64,000 nt of DNA from Rossellomorea orangium (GCF_019334305.1 NZ_JAHWGH010000013.1:61527-125526), one strand, 5' to 3'. Positions 52,599-62,190 are shown, counted from the stretch's first letter. Numbers and translations: made by a program. Notes: a model not told the origin generated them from the sequence alone.

Positions 52599-52628
52599 TT
52601 GACGAAACTCATACTGTTATAATACAAT
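52599..52628 (+). promoter_or_regulatory. Possible sigma-A promoter of yhfH
   Basis: TTGACG (52599-52604), 18 bp and TACAAT (52623-52628) form a plausible promoter. TATAAT at 52618-52623 is an alternative -10 but only 13 bp from the -35. Confidence 0.45.
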
Positions 52629-52702
52629 AAAATAAATTAACACATCAGTTATATAACACGAACAATTGATGGGTGAATACAAATTTACGGAGGGTGATGA
52701 AC

Positions 52703-52837
52703 ATGGTAAAAAATATTGTTGAGTTCTTTCGAAATTTGCCGCCTAAGTCTTGTGCACAGTGTGGAGATACAATTGAGGAGCAGCATGAGTGCTACGGCAT
52801 TTATTGCGAAAAATGTACGACTGACTACGAATATTAA
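52703..52837 (+). CDS. yhfH: YhfH, 44-residue zinc-ribbon-like protein
   Basis: A short ORF of 44 codons encodes MVKNIVEFFRNLPPKSCAQC and ends CEKCTTDYEY. Two CxxC pairs (CAQC and CEKC) with an internal Cys-Tyr-Gly segment suggest a small zinc ribbon. The family is short and conserved across Bacillus at this site beside yhfI. ATG 52703 is 9 bp from GGAGG; an in-frame ATG at 52697 is too close. Function is unknown. Confidence 0.87.
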   Translation: MVKNIVEFFRNLPPKSCAQCGDTIEEQHECYGIYCEKCTTDYEY

Positions 52838-52860
52838 GAAGCTGGTTATCAAGGGGTAAT

Positions 52861-52894
52861 AAAAAGGATGCTCTTCATAAAGAGCATCCTTTTT
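52861..52894. terminator. Bidirectional terminator after yhfH
   Basis: AAAAAGGATGCTCTT and AAGAGCATCCTTTTT form a perfect 15-bp stem between convergent genes. Confidence 0.92.
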
Positions 52895-52898
52895 ATGT

Positions 52899-53651
52899 TT
52901 ATTGTACTTCTACGGTTTCCATTGTGTGTTCGTGAATTTCTTCTCCCTGGGTGACGTGCACCTGTACATTATATGAACCTTTTTCCGGGAAAGTATAGGA
53001 GCCGCTATATTTGCCGGCCTCACCTGGAGCCAGATCCACCCACTCATGTTTCTCCTGGTCTTCTTGATAAATTTCAAATCGAACTTTGGCATCTTCCAAT
53101 GGAGCTTCTTCATTTTCAACATGCACCATCATTTTTGCTTCTTCACCTGCTGTAATACTGTCAGGCTTCATCAGGTGAATGGACACTTTACTTTCATGGT
53201 CGCCATGGTGGTGATCGTCCCCGGCTTCCTCATGTTCCCCTGCTTCTACTTCGCCGATCGCAATTTCTGTTTTAGGCATCGTATGCATGTCTCGTGCGGT
53301 CACATGAACCTGTACGGTATACATGCCGTCTTCTTCAAACGTCTTCTCAGCCTTGTATACACCACCTTTATCGTGCTTCGCTTCGATCATTTCACTTTCT
53401 TCTTTGTGATCATTTTTCCAAATTTCATATTTCACTTCACCGGCATCCTCGACGTTCTCATCACCTTGTGTGACCTTCGTGGAAAGAGAAACGGTTTGAC
53501 CCTTCTCCCCCTTTTCAGGTACGTCTAATTTTGCCTGTATTGGTTCTAATTTCTCCTCGTCCTTCGCTCCGTTATCCTCATTTGAATTACCGCATGCAGC
53601 GATAAATAATGCAAGAAGCCCTATAAGCATAAACAAACTTATTTTTTTCAT
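52899..53651 (-). CDS. Lipoprotein with two YtkA/FixH-like domains and His-rich linker
   Basis: The 250-residue protein has a lipoprotein signal ending LFIAACGNSNED (Cys at about residue 20). Two Ig-like domains of YtkA/FixH type follow (about 35-130 and 155-250), each ending with a similar strand: DGMYTVQVHVTARDMHTMP and GSYNVQVHVTQGEEIHEHT. Between them is an acidic, His-rich linker AGEHEEAGDDHHHGDHE. The His cluster suggests metal binding at the outer membrane face, for example copper or zinc; this is inference. AGGAGG precedes the ATG. Confidence 0.8.
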   Translation of the reverse strand: MKKISLFMLIGLLALFIAACGNSNEDNGAKDEEKLEPIQAKLDVPEKGEKGQTVSLSTKVTQGDENVEDAGEVKYEIWKNDHKEESEMIEAKHDKGGVYKAEKTFEEDGMYTVQVHVTARDMHTMPKTEIAIGEVEAGEHEEAGDDHHHGDHESKVSIHLMKPDSITAGEEAKMMVHVENEEAPLEDAKVRFEIYQEDQEKHEWVDLAPGEAGKYSGSYTFPEKGSYNVQVHVTQGEEIHEHTMETVEVQ

Positions 53652-53752
53652 GATTGATCCTCCTCATATCTTTCAGTGTATAACCATTATGTACCTCTCC
53701 CCAATTAGTATACACGTTCATGTTTAAGAAGGGTTTGTCCATTTTATGAAGA

Positions 53753-53789
53753 AAAAACGGTAGATGTGTGTGACATCTACCGTTTTTTT
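53753..53789 (-). terminator. Terminator of yhgE
   Basis: AAAAAACGGTAGATGT and ACATCTACCGTTTTTT form a perfect 16-bp stem just after the yhgE stop. Confidence 0.9.
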
Positions 53790-53791
53790 CC

Positions 53792-55990
53792 TTATGCTTC
53801 TACTGTTTTTGTATATTGTTTCTTGAACAGCCCTACAAAGAACACTGCCGTCAATGCGACGAATACAATGAAGTATCCCAGCAGGATGAAGAGGTTTTGC
53901 CACATGAAGGCAAAGTCTCCGCTTGAAATGACCGCTTTGAACGCTGATACCGAATATGTCATCGGTAACAGTGCACTGATTGGTTGCAGTGCAGTCGGAA
54001 TTAATTCGAGTGGGAATGTACCCGCACTCGTTGTCAATTGCAGAATCAAAATGATGATGGCTACGAATCGTCCCGGATCACCTAGTATTGTAACCAGCAT
54101 CTGAATTAACGCCAGGAATGTGAGACTCGTAATAATAGTAGAAAGTAAGAATAATGGTACACTTTCCACTTCTAGACCCAATCCAAAGAGTAAGATCGCC
54201 GCTGCAATGAGTGATTGGATGATCCCTACTGTCGTAAGGACAGTAAATTTACCCATGAACCAGCTTACTCCGCTTGATGGGCGGTCGGATGGTTCTCGGA
54301 GCGGATACACAATTGAGATCAATAGTGCTCCTACAAATAGTCCAAGAGACAAGAAATAAGGAGCAAATCCTGTTCCGTAGTTTGGAACATGATTGATTTT
54401 CTCGTTTTTCACATCAACCGGTCCAGCCATCATGTCGTACGTATCATCATCGGCTTTGACACTGTTGGCTTCTTTGGCTGCGTCCTTTAATTTCGATTCG
54501 TATTCCGTTGTACCGTCAGATAGTTTCGTTGTTCCATCCGCAAGCTCTGTTGAACCATCCGCAAGCTTTCTGGAACCGTCGGCAAGCTTAGTGGAGCCGT
54601 CATATACCTGGTTAAGACCTGAGCTTAGTTCATTCGCCCCTGAAGCGAGACCTACCGTTCCCTGGTATACGTCTCCAAGTTTCTGATTTAATAAACCGTA
54701 GTTTTCCACCACTTTATTTTGACCGGCTACAAGCTGATTAGAACCTTCATCCAGCTGAGCTGATCCTGTTACAAGCTGATCGACGCCACCTTGTAGTTTC
54801 TTTTGACCTTCGTTTAATGCACCAATTCCCCCGGCAAGAGAATTCGCTCCTTTTTGAAGCTCAGTGGCACCATTGCTTAAAGCTCCAGTACCTGTTTGAA
54901 GTCCCGATGCACCCTGCTTGATTTGATTGATGGCAGCCTTTAGTTCGGCCTGCTTTTCTTCAGGCAGGCTTCCCATATATGGAGCCAATTCATTCTCAAG
55001 CTTAGTGGCTCCTGCTCCGATTGCCTGAGCCCCGGCTTGTGCACTGTCCGCTCCGCCTTTCAGGTCACCAATCTTTTCAGCCAAGGTTTGAGACCCTGCC
55101 TGCAGTTTGGCTGTATTGTCTACTGCACTATCAAGTCCTGCATCCACCTGTTCCAAACCGGCCTTGCTTTTATCGATTCCGGCAGCAAGGGAATTCAACC
55201 CGGTTTGAACATCCTGCGTTCCTTTATATAATTGCTGTGATTTATCCTTCATGACCCCAACACCGTCAGATAGTTCCTGAGAACCTTTTGCGAGTTTCTC
55301 TGCACCGGCACGGGTCTTTGCCACACCGTCTGTCATCTCGACGTTCTTTTCAGCAAGGACTGCTAAATTGTCTTTTAGCTTTTTGGCACCTTGAGAAAGA
55401 TCAATGGCACCATTGTTGATTTCGCCCGCTTTATCGCTGGCGGTCTGGAAACCATCTCCCATTTCCTGAATCTTCTCAAACATCGTTTCAGCATATGTTT
55501 CTGAAACGGATTTAGAGAGACTGGCTTTGATTTCTTTCATTGCCGTATCCCCTATTTGAGCAGATAAGAAATTAAAGCTTTCATTTGGCACATATTTCAG
55601 AGAAAGCTTCTTAGGACTTTCTTCTAACAATGTTGTACCATTTTCAGAGAAATCCTCTGGAATCTCCACAAGCATGTAATAGTCCTGCTTCTCCAGATTC
55701 TTATAACCTTCCTCTTTATCTACGAAGTGAAAATCGAATTGATCGCTATCCTTCAACTTATCTACAAGATCCGATCCGATATGCAATTCCTTTCCGTCAA
55801 ACTCCGCGCCCTGATCGCTGTTGACAACGGCCACGGGAAGGTCGGAAAGCTGCTCGTATGGATCCCAGAATGCCCATAGGAACATGCCGCTGTATAGTAC
55901 AGGAATAAAAAGAACGGCTAGTATTGGAATGAGCAGCTTCTTGTTGCGAAAAATCGCTTTGAATTCTGAACCAATAAATGATTTCTTCAT
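53792..55990 (-). CDS. yhgE: YhgE/Pip family membrane protein
   Basis: The 732-residue protein has an N-terminal membrane segment (about 16-36), a long extracytoplasmic part and five to six C-terminal membrane segments (about 540-725). The middle contains many imperfect repeats such as LADGSRKLADGSTELADGTT, forming a predicted long helix bundle. The layout matches YhgE/Pip (phage infection protein) and EsaA-like proteins; B. subtilis YueB (phage SPP1 receptor) is a relative. Function may be export-related. A TetR gene lies upstream. Confidence 0.87.
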   Translation of the reverse strand: MKKSFIGSEFKAIFRNKKLLIPILAVLFIPVLYSGMFLWAFWDPYEQLSDLPVAVVNSDQGAEFDGKELHIGSDLVDKLKDSDQFDFHFVDKEEGYKNLEKQDYYMLVEIPEDFSENGTTLLEESPKKLSLKYVPNESFNFLSAQIGDTAMKEIKASLSKSVSETYAETMFEKIQEMGDGFQTASDKAGEINNGAIDLSQGAKKLKDNLAVLAEKNVEMTDGVAKTRAGAEKLAKGSQELSDGVGVMKDKSQQLYKGTQDVQTGLNSLAAGIDKSKAGLEQVDAGLDSAVDNTAKLQAGSQTLAEKIGDLKGGADSAQAGAQAIGAGATKLENELAPYMGSLPEEKQAELKAAINQIKQGASGLQTGTGALSNGATELQKGANSLAGGIGALNEGQKKLQGGVDQLVTGSAQLDEGSNQLVAGQNKVVENYGLLNQKLGDVYQGTVGLASGANELSSGLNQVYDGSTKLADGSRKLADGSTELADGTTKLSDGTTEYESKLKDAAKEANSVKADDDTYDMMAGPVDVKNEKINHVPNYGTGFAPYFLSLGLFVGALLISIVYPLREPSDRPSSGVSWFMGKFTVLTTVGIIQSLIAAAILLFGLGLEVESVPLFLLSTIITSLTFLALIQMLVTILGDPGRFVAIIILILQLTTSAGTFPLELIPTALQPISALLPMTYSVSAFKAVISSGDFAFMWQNLFILLGYFIVFVALTAVFFVGLFKKQYTKTVEA

Positions 55991-56023
55991 GTTTACCTCC
56001 TACTAATTTTTAAAATGGAACTA

Positions 56024-56091
56024 TTGACCAATAAGTTCAAACGGTCATAAAGGAGTAAAAATAAATGACTATATTATTCAAATGGTCATTT
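56024..56091. promoter_or_regulatory. Two operator-like palindromes upstream of yhgE
   Basis: Site 1 (56063-56091) is AAATGAC-N15-GTCATTT. Site 2 (56024-56048) is TTGACC-N13-GGTCAA-like, with AAACGGTCAT at one end. The half ATGACCRTTTGA is shared by both sites and by 56703-56714 before yhgD. They are probably TetR binding sites controlling yhgE. Confidence 0.6.
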
Positions 56092-56113
56092 ATTACCAAA
56101 AATGAAGGATTAT

Positions 56114-56686
56114 CTAATTCGATAACCCCTTTATGATGTAAAGTTCAAACAAGTTGGCAATTTCATCTTTATCCAGTGGACCATGGGTACGTTCCCAATC
56201 AAATATCAAGGAAACATATAGCTTTAGTAGTACAAATGCAGTCATTTCCGGATTGCATGGCTTGATCGCTTCTGAGGCAATGGCCTTTTCTATCCGGTGA
56301 CTAAGGAATTTGATCACTACTTTCTCCATGCGATCGATCACTTCGGATACTGCAGGCGTCCCCATTTCGCGGGCTTCCTGGTATAATTTAATGGTGAGCT
56401 TATGCTCTTTTCTAAATTCGAGCAAACGAAATAGTGCAGCATGAACATTTTCTGAGAATGTTGCATCTGGATCGATGACTTCTTCTGCTTCATGGGTCAT
56501 TTCCTTAATGAGCGATGAGACAATCTCATCGAATAATTCTTCCTTGTTTTTGAAGAACGTATAAATGGTGCCCTTTCCGACGTTTGCCAGTTTAGCTACT
56601 TGATCCATCGTCGTGGCTTTATAACCAAACAAAGAAAAAGAATTGGTAGCAGCCTCGAGAATTTGTTTCTTGCGATCAATCGCCAT
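56114..56686 (-). CDS. yhgD: TetR-family regulator YhgD
   Basis: The 190-residue protein has an N-terminal TetR helix-turn-helix: KKQILEAATNSFSLFGYKAT followed by TMDQVAKLANVGKGTIYTFF and KNKEELF (about residues 6-52). The C-terminal ligand-binding part is helical. Order yhgD-yhgE is as in B. subtilis. It probably represses yhgE and itself through related palindromes at 56024-56091 and 56703-56735. The ligand is unknown. AAGGAGTG precedes the ATG. Confidence 0.87.
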   Translation of the reverse strand: MAIDRKKQILEAATNSFSLFGYKATTMDQVAKLANVGKGTIYTFFKNKEELFDEIVSSLIKEMTHEAEEVIDPDATFSENVHAALFRLLEFRKEHKLTIKLYQEAREMGTPAVSEVIDRMEKVVIKFLSHRIEKAIASEAIKPCNPEMTAFVLLKLYVSLIFDWERTHGPLDKDEIANLFELYIIKGLSN

Positions 56687-56702
56687 GACTTCACTCCTTC
56701 AT

Positions 56703-56735
56703 ATGACCGTTTGACCAAATTTGTTATTTAGTCAT
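56703..56735 (-). promoter_or_regulatory. Operator-like palindrome upstream of yhgD
   Basis: ATGAC (56703-56707) and GTCAT (56731-56735) form inverted ends. The left end reads ATGACCGTTTGACC, the same half-sequence as in the yhgE promoter sites. Likely autoregulatory site of the TetR protein. Confidence 0.5.
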
Positions 56736-56814
56736 TTTGTTAACATTGATAAATTTATCACATCTTTAATCATTACACAAGAGATATTTTTCAGTTTCTA
56801 AAGCCAAGGATCCT

Positions 56815-56844
56815 TCATATCGAATGAGCCCTCTTGAATAGGCT
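56815..56844 (+). promoter_or_regulatory. Possible sigma-E promoter of the sleL-like gene
   Basis: TCATATC (56815-56821), 15 bp and AATAGGCT (56837-56844) partly match sigma-E consensus elements (ATATT-type -35, CATA-type -10). The match is weak but the gene type is mother-cell expressed in relatives. Confidence 0.35.
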
Positions 56845-56874
56845 ATAGGTATAAGGTTTGTAAGGAGGTGCAAC

Positions 56875-58281
56875 ATGAATATTTACGTAGTGAAAAGCGG
56901 CGATTCACTCTGGTCGATATCGTCAAAGTATGGTGTGGATGTAAACCAGATCGCTTATGGAAATCAGTTGAAGAACCCGAATCTACTTATTATCGGACAA
57001 AGTCTTCTCATCCCTGAACCATTAAAGGAGTATATTGTGCAGCCTGGGGACACGTTATATAAAATCAGCCAAAAATATCAAATCAACATGGACGAATTAG
57101 AAGCATTCAATCAAATCTCTGACCCGGCGGCACTCTTTGTCGGACAGTTGATCGTGATGCCGGCATTCATTCATAAAGTCAGACCCGGCGACACTCTTTA
57201 CACCATTTCTTATAATTATAAAGTCCCCATGCAGCAGATATTAAATGCAAATGCCATTTCTAATCCATCCCTTATTTATCCCAACCAGGAAATTAAAATT
57301 CCGAATATGAGACCGATGATTGAGGTAAATGCCTATACGACCAGAACGGATGGGCAAGGTATAGCTGAAGTGAATGGATTGGGGAGCTATTTCACTTATC
57401 TGGCTCCATTTACCCACTCCATAACGAGTGAAGGCTCTATCACAGAATTGAATGATACGGGTCTTATTTCAGCAGCCAATAATCAAAACGTTGAGCCACT
57501 ATTGGTATTGACAAATTATGTGGATGGAAAATTCAACTCTGATCTCGTCGCAAAGGTATTGAGAAATGAACCTCTGCAGAACACATTAATTTCGTCCATC
57601 GTGAAGAAAATAGAAGAAAAGGGGTATAAAGGTCTTAACATTGATTTTGAATACGTTTATCCAGAAGACAGGGAAAATTACAATTCCTTTTTAAGAAGGA
57701 CCGTAAAAGTTTTAAAGCCTAAGGGCTATTCTGTTTCAACAGCCCTTGCACCCAAAATTAAGGGCGACCAAAAAGGGTTGTTATACGAAGCCCACGACTA
57801 TAAAGCTCACGGAGAAATCGTAGACTTTGTTGTCCTCATGACGTACGAATGGGGTTGGGCTGGGGGTAAACCATGGGCGATCGCTCCCATCAATGAAGTC
57901 AAAAAAGTACTGGACTATGCCGTGACCGTCATTCCTCGTAAAAAAATCCTCATGGGGACACCCCTTTATGGACGTGACTGGAAAGTACCATGGGTTGATG
58001 GAACCTTCGCAAAAACCGTCTCACCCCAGGGTGCCCTGGATTTGGCGAGCAAATATGGTGTACGCATTCAATATAATGACCAGTATCAATCCCCCTTTTT
58101 CAATTACTGGGATGAAGGTGGTCAGCAGCACGAAGTTTGGTTTGAAGATGGAAGAAGCATGCTGGCAAAGCAAAGAGTACTTGACGATTATGGGTTAAGG
58201 GGTCTAAGCTACTGGGTTCTCGGTTCAGCCTTCCCACAGAATTGGCTGCTCCAGCATTCAAGGTACCAGGTCAGGAAGTAA
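56875..58281 (+). CDS. sleL: SleL/YaaH-like spore cortex hydrolase with three LysM domains
   Basis: The 468-residue protein has three LysM repeats (about 2-47, 52-96 and 98-143), each with a (S/P)GD(S/T)L core such as VQPGDTLYKISQKYQ. A GH18 domain follows (about 148-460) with catalytic Asp257 and Glu259 in GLNIDFEYVYPE. SleL/YaaH enzymes are N-acetylglucosaminidases acting on spore cortex muramic-lactam peptidoglycan. Known SleL and YaaH have two LysM domains, so a third is unusual. There is no signal peptide, as usual in this family. AAGGAGGTG precedes the ATG. Confidence 0.87.
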   Translation: MNIYVVKSGDSLWSISSKYGVDVNQIAYGNQLKNPNLLIIGQSLLIPEPLKEYIVQPGDTLYKISQKYQINMDELEAFNQISDPAALFVGQLIVMPAFIHKVRPGDTLYTISYNYKVPMQQILNANAISNPSLIYPNQEIKIPNMRPMIEVNAYTTRTDGQGIAEVNGLGSYFTYLAPFTHSITSEGSITELNDTGLISAANNQNVEPLLVLTNYVDGKFNSDLVAKVLRNEPLQNTLISSIVKKIEEKGYKGLNIDFEYVYPEDRENYNSFLRRTVKVLKPKGYSVSTALAPKIKGDQKGLLYEAHDYKAHGEIVDFVVLMTYEWGWAGGKPWAIAPINEVKKVLDYAVTVIPRKKILMGTPLYGRDWKVPWVDGTFAKTVSPQGALDLASKYGVRIQYNDQYQSPFFNYWDEGGQQHEVWFEDGRSMLAKQRVLDDYGLRGLSYWVLGSAFPQNWLLQHSRYQVRK

Positions 58282-58318
58282 GATCCCTCATTCTATGAAT
58301 AGTAGTACCCTCATACCA

Positions 58319-58346
58319 CAAAAGACCACCAGTTTCCCGGTGGTCT
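58319..58346 (-). terminator. Terminator of hemEHY
   Basis: AGACCACC and GGTGGTCT form a stem just after the hemY stop, followed on the minus strand by TTTT. Confidence 0.8.
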
Positions 58347-58349
58347 CGT

Positions 58350-59750
58350 TCATTTTAAATAATCAAGCACTTTTAAAACGGTCTTTTCCCCCTGACCGAT
58401 ACAATCAGGTATGCTTAACCCGTCATAAGAACTACCGGCGATAAATACTCCCGGGAGATTCTCTTCTGCTTTATCATACATTTCCCGGATCCGCTCCCGG
58501 TGGCCAACCGTATATTGCGGCATGGAGTTTTTGTATCTGGTGACGATTGTGAAATCCGGCTGTCCCTCAATATCCATTATCTTGCTCAAATCATCCATGA
58601 CGATCTGCTCGATGTGATCATCGGATAAATCCACGATGGTTTCGTCACCGGACTTACCAAGGTAGCAACGCAATAGTGCTTTTCCTTCGGGAGCCGTATG
58701 TGGCCACTTTTTATGCGTCCATGTCCCAGCAGTCAAAGAGTAATCGCTGTTCCTTGATACAAGAAATTCTGTACCGGCGATATCTTTTTTTATAGCCTCC
58801 TGAGAGAAGCCCATTGCAACAGTAGCAACGGATGTAGCCGGCATGGCCTTTAAGAAAGATAAGAATGGATAGGATGAAAACATGGATTGTAATACATGAT
58901 GCGGGGTGGTGACGATAACGCTGTCGGCTTCCATCTGCTCACCATTTGTAAACGTAATCGTATAATCATTTTGGGCTTCTTTATCTATGCTCGTTACTTT
59001 CATGCTTTTGTAAACCGTATTCGGTTCAAGCTCTTCTTCCATGGCATCAATGAGGGATTCGAGCCCTCCGGTAAAGGTCAAAAAGTTACCTTCGATGTTA
59101 GAGTCTGCTCCTTGTCCGCTCTTTTTGATGCCGGCAATCAGGCTACGATGTTTTTGTTCTATTTCATAGAGTTGCGGGAATGTTGACATTAAGCTTAATT
59201 GATCAATATCCCCTGCGAAAATACCTGTTAAGAGAGGTTCGATCAAATGGTCGACGACTTCATCTCCCATTCTCCTTCTGAAGAATCTTCCCAGGGACTG
59301 ATCTTCACTGTCTTGTGAGCGGGGAAGTATGAAATCTGCTGCAGCCCTCATTTTTCCTGATAGTGAGAATAAACTTGTTGTGATGAAAGGGGCGATTTGA
59401 GTTGGAATCCCTACAATGGATCCACCTGGTATGGGATACAGCTCACCACCGGCTATCACATAGGACGTGCCCTTGCGATTTCGAACGAGTGTGTCTTCTA
59501 TACCCAGCTTTCCCGCCAAGCGTGAGAGTTCCGATTTGCTCGATAAACAAGAGTCCGGCCCTTTTTCGATAACATAGCCGTCCTTCTTGAAAGTCTGGAC
59601 CTTCCCACCCAGTCGATGGGTGGCTTCTACAAGCTTCACTTCAATGGGAAGATTCCTTTCTTTGATTTCTTGTTGCAAATAGTAAACCGTCGTTAATCCG
59701 GTGATTCCCCCACCAATGACTACGACCTTTTTGGTTTGTGGTTCCAACAC
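58350..59750 (-). CDS. hemY: HemY, coproporphyrinogen III oxidase (protoporphyrinogen oxidase family)
   Basis: The 466-residue FAD enzyme has the dinucleotide fold KKVVVIGGGITGLTTVYYLQ near the N-terminus, HRLGGKVQTFKKDGYVIEKG, and the C-terminal FIAGSSYDGLSIPDCIGQG. In Firmicutes it oxidises coproporphyrinogen III in the coproporphyrin-dependent heme pathway. GTG at 59750 is chosen because AGAAGG is 8 bp away; ATG 59756 and TTG 59771 are alternatives. It is the last gene of hemE-hemH-hemY. Confidence 0.93.
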   Translation of the reverse strand: MLEPQTKKVVVIGGGITGLTTVYYLQQEIKERNLPIEVKLVEATHRLGGKVQTFKKDGYVIEKGPDSCLSSKSELSRLAGKLGIEDTLVRNRKGTSYVIAGGELYPIPGGSIVGIPTQIAPFITTSLFSLSGKMRAAADFILPRSQDSEDQSLGRFFRRRMGDEVVDHLIEPLLTGIFAGDIDQLSLMSTFPQLYEIEQKHRSLIAGIKKSGQGADSNIEGNFLTFTGGLESLIDAMEEELEPNTVYKSMKVTSIDKEAQNDYTITFTNGEQMEADSVIVTTPHHVLQSMFSSYPFLSFLKAMPATSVATVAMGFSQEAIKKDIAGTEFLVSRNSDYSLTAGTWTHKKWPHTAPEGKALLRCYLGKSGDETIVDLSDDHIEQIVMDDLSKIMDIEGQPDFTIVTRYKNSMPQYTVGHRERIREMYDKAEENLPGVFIAGSSYDGLSIPDCIGQGEKTVLKVLDYLK

Positions 59751-59792
59751 GTTCATCGCCTTCTTTAACAAAATATCTTTAATCCCGTTAAT

Positions 59793-59840
59793 AGAGAAGG
59801 ACTAAAGCTGTGAGCATGCACCCAATTGCTTCAGTCCTTC
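59793..59840 (-). other. Stem-loop between hemH and hemY
   Basis: GAAGGACTAAAGC and GCTTCAGTCCTTC can form a long stem with a loop of about 19 bases. There is no T run, so it is unlikely to terminate and may affect processing or stability. Confidence 0.45.
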
Positions 59841-59864
59841 CTGTGTAGCCATAAAAAAGAGAAA

Positions 59865-60797
59865 TTATTTAGTAAGGTGTTTCAACACGACTTCTGCCAT
59901 GGCATCAATGAATTCAGGTTTGGCATTTGGCATTTCAGGGCGATAGTACGAAGCTCCAATTTCATCTGTCACGACTTTGCACTCATAATCATTGTCATAG
60001 AGAACTTCAAGATGATCAGCAACGAACCCTACCGGTGTGTAGACAAAGGTAGTATATCCTTTCTCCTTATGAAGGTCCCTTGTCAGGTCCTGCACGTCTG
60101 GGCCGATCCATGGATCAGGGGTGTTCCCCTCACTTTGCCAGCCTACAGCATATTCTGTCACACCCGCTCCCTCTGCAATCATCTTTGCTGTTTCCTCTAA
60201 TTGCATCGGATACGGGTCACCTGATTGCAGAATCCGTTCGGGCAAGCTATGAGCAGAAACAATCAGGACTGCTTTACTGCGCTCATCATCGGACATTCCT
60301 GCATACGTTTCTTTCACGCGATCCACCCAATATTGAATGAATTTAGGTTCATCGTACCAGCTTTCAACAGAAGTAATCTGAGGTCCTCCCAGTTTTTCAG
60401 CCGTTTCTTTGGCGCGTCCATTGTACGATTTAACGCTGAACGTTGAGAAATGTGGGGCCAATACGATGGAAACCGCTTCTTCAATGCCGTCCTTATGCAT
60501 CTGCTCGACAGCGTCTTCGACAAAAGGCTCGATATGCTTTAAGCCCAGGTACATTTTGAATTCGATGTCATCTTGAATACGGTTCAGATGTTCTTCGAGA
60601 CTCTTCGCCTGGTCAAGGGTGATTTTCGCCAGAGGGGAAATCCCGCCGATTGCTTCATAGCGTCCACGGAGATCTTCAAGCAGTTCACTGGAAGGGACTC
60701 TGCCGTGGCGGATGTGTGTATAGTAGCGTTCCAAATCTTCTTCTTTATATGGCGTTCCATAGGCCATCACCAACAGGCCCATTTTTTTCTTTGACAT
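59865..60797 (-). CDS. hemH: HemH, ferrochelatase (coproporphyrin III type)
   Basis: The 310-residue protein has the length of B. subtilis HemH. It begins [20 protein letters not shown]. Family features are [20 protein letters not shown] with the metal-site His, [19 protein letters not shown] and the Glu-containing [19 protein letters not shown]. It inserts iron into coproporphyrin III. ATG 60797 has GAGGTGA upstream; the frame opens at 60863. It lies 89 bp after hemE. Confidence 0.95.
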   Translation of the reverse strand: MSKKKMGLLVMAYGTPYKEEDLERYYTHIRHGRVPSSELLEDLRGRYEAIGGISPLAKITLDQAKSLEEHLNRIQDDIEFKMYLGLKHIEPFVEDAVEQMHKDGIEEAVSIVLAPHFSTFSVKSYNGRAKETAEKLGGPQITSVESWYDEPKFIQYWVDRVKETYAGMSDDERSKAVLIVSAHSLPERILQSGDPYPMQLEETAKMIAEGAGVTEYAVGWQSEGNTPDPWIGPDVQDLTRDLHKEKGYTTFVYTPVGFVADHLEVLYDNDYECKVVTDEIGASYYRPEMPNAKPEFIDAMAEVVLKHLTK

Positions 60798-60886
60798 ATA
60801 CTTCACCTCATTATCAGTTTCATACATTCCATTATTGTGCCATGTTTTTCTGATAGAATCCATGTACAGGCAGTTGTGAATGTGCT

Positions 60887-61918
60887 CTATCTGGCACTGT
60901 ATTCATGTACGAAGGCTGCCAGGCGCTTTAATGTATCCGGATTCACTTGTGGGAAAACCCCATGCCCCAAGTTAAAGATATGACCAGGAAGCTCCATCCC
61001 CTGGTCCAGGATTTCTTTGGCTTTTTCTTCAATCACATTCCACGGAGCCAACAATATCGCAGGATCAAGATTCCCCATGACCGTTTTCGAGATACCTCTG
61101 TCCCTTGCTTCTGTAATAGATAGTCGCCAATCAAGGCCAACGACATCAATTGGAAGATCATGCCATTCATTCGCCAAGTGACTTGCGCCTACCCCAAACA
61201 TGATCAATGGAACGTTCTCTTCCTTCAGTTCATTAAAGATTCTTTCCATAACAGGCTTGATGAACGTACGATAATCCTGCACATTCAACGCACCGACCCA
61301 AGAATCGAATATTTGGAAAGCAGATGCCCCCGCTTTAATTTGAGCTTTCGCATACGTAACGGTCATGGCTGCCAGTTTATCCATTAAAGCAAACCAGGCT
61401 TGAGGTTCTGCATACATGAATGCTTTTGTTTTATTATAATTCTTGGAAGGGCCGCCTTCAATCATATAGCTTGCCATTGTAAACGGGGCACCGGCAAAAC
61501 CGATTAACGGAACGGATAACTGTTCCTGAGTCAATAATTTGATCGTGTCCAGTACATAAGGGACATCCTGTTCAGGATTGATTTCTCCCAGTTTTTCAAC
61601 ATCTGCCGTGGTACGGATCGGATTGTCTATGACAGGGCCGATACCTGATTTAATCTCTACATCCACCCCAATCGAAGGAAGCGGTGACATGATGTCTTTA
61701 TAAAGAATCGCAGCATCGACGTTATATTGTTCGACCGGCAGTCTTGTGACATATGCACAAAGTTCGGGTTGATGTGTAATTTCGAATAGAGAATACTTCT
61801 CCTTGATTTTACGGTATTCAGGCTGTGAACGACCCGCTTGTCTCATATACCAAACCGGAGTATAGTCCGTGTTTTCTCCCCTTGCCGCTCGTAAAAAAGT
61901 ATCATTCATCTGTTTCAT
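60887..61918 (-). CDS. hemE: HemE, uroporphyrinogen decarboxylase
   Basis: The 343-residue enzyme has the signature [19 protein letters not shown] (about residues 20-38), [20 protein letters not shown] and the catalytic-type Asp in [16 protein letters not shown]. It converts uroporphyrinogen III to coproporphyrinogen III. ATG 61918 or 61909 is likely, after AAAGGTGG; the frame opens at 61960. It is the first gene of hemEHY. Upstream lies a 790-bp gap filled by two structured repeats. Confidence 0.95.
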   Translation of the reverse strand: MKQMNDTFLRAARGENTDYTPVWYMRQAGRSQPEYRKIKEKYSLFEITHQPELCAYVTRLPVEQYNVDAAILYKDIMSPLPSIGVDVEIKSGIGPVIDNPIRTTADVEKLGEINPEQDVPYVLDTIKLLTQEQLSVPLIGFAGAPFTMASYMIEGGPSKNYNKTKAFMYAEPQAWFALMDKLAAMTVTYAKAQIKAGASAFQIFDSWVGALNVQDYRTFIKPVMERIFNELKEENVPLIMFGVGASHLANEWHDLPIDVVGLDWRLSITEARDRGISKTVMGNLDPAILLAPWNVIEEKAKEILDQGMELPGHIFNLGHGVFPQVNPDTLKRLAAFVHEYSAR

Positions 61919-62002
61919 ACCTTTGTTTGTCCACCTTTCTATGTAACTCATTATTCCCATTGTAAACTAATTTGAGTAGATTCTAAAATTGTCTTATTTT
62001 AA

Positions 62003-62190
62003 TAGGCTGTTTTCGTAAACATTGTAGCTATAGAAGAAGCGAGTGATGGTTGATTTCCGCTCCAGGTGCTCGCTTTCCGCGGGGCGGGCGGTGAGCCTCC
62101 TCGGCTTCGCCTGTGGGGTCTCACCTGTCCCGCTATTCCCGCAGGAGTCGAGCACCTTCCGCTACAATCAACTTTCAGTGCTTAAGCTTT
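62003..62190 (-). repeat. GC-rich structured dispersed repeat, copy 2 (most complete)
   Basis: Read on the minus strand it has nested inverted arms: GTTGATT/AATCAAC, GGTGCTCG/CGAGCACC and GGTGAG/CTCACC, a central GGC-GAA-GCC, and the end TTTACGAAAACAGCCTA. The core is nearly identical to 1095-1253. It lies upstream of hemE; no ORF is credible. Confidence 0.85.
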
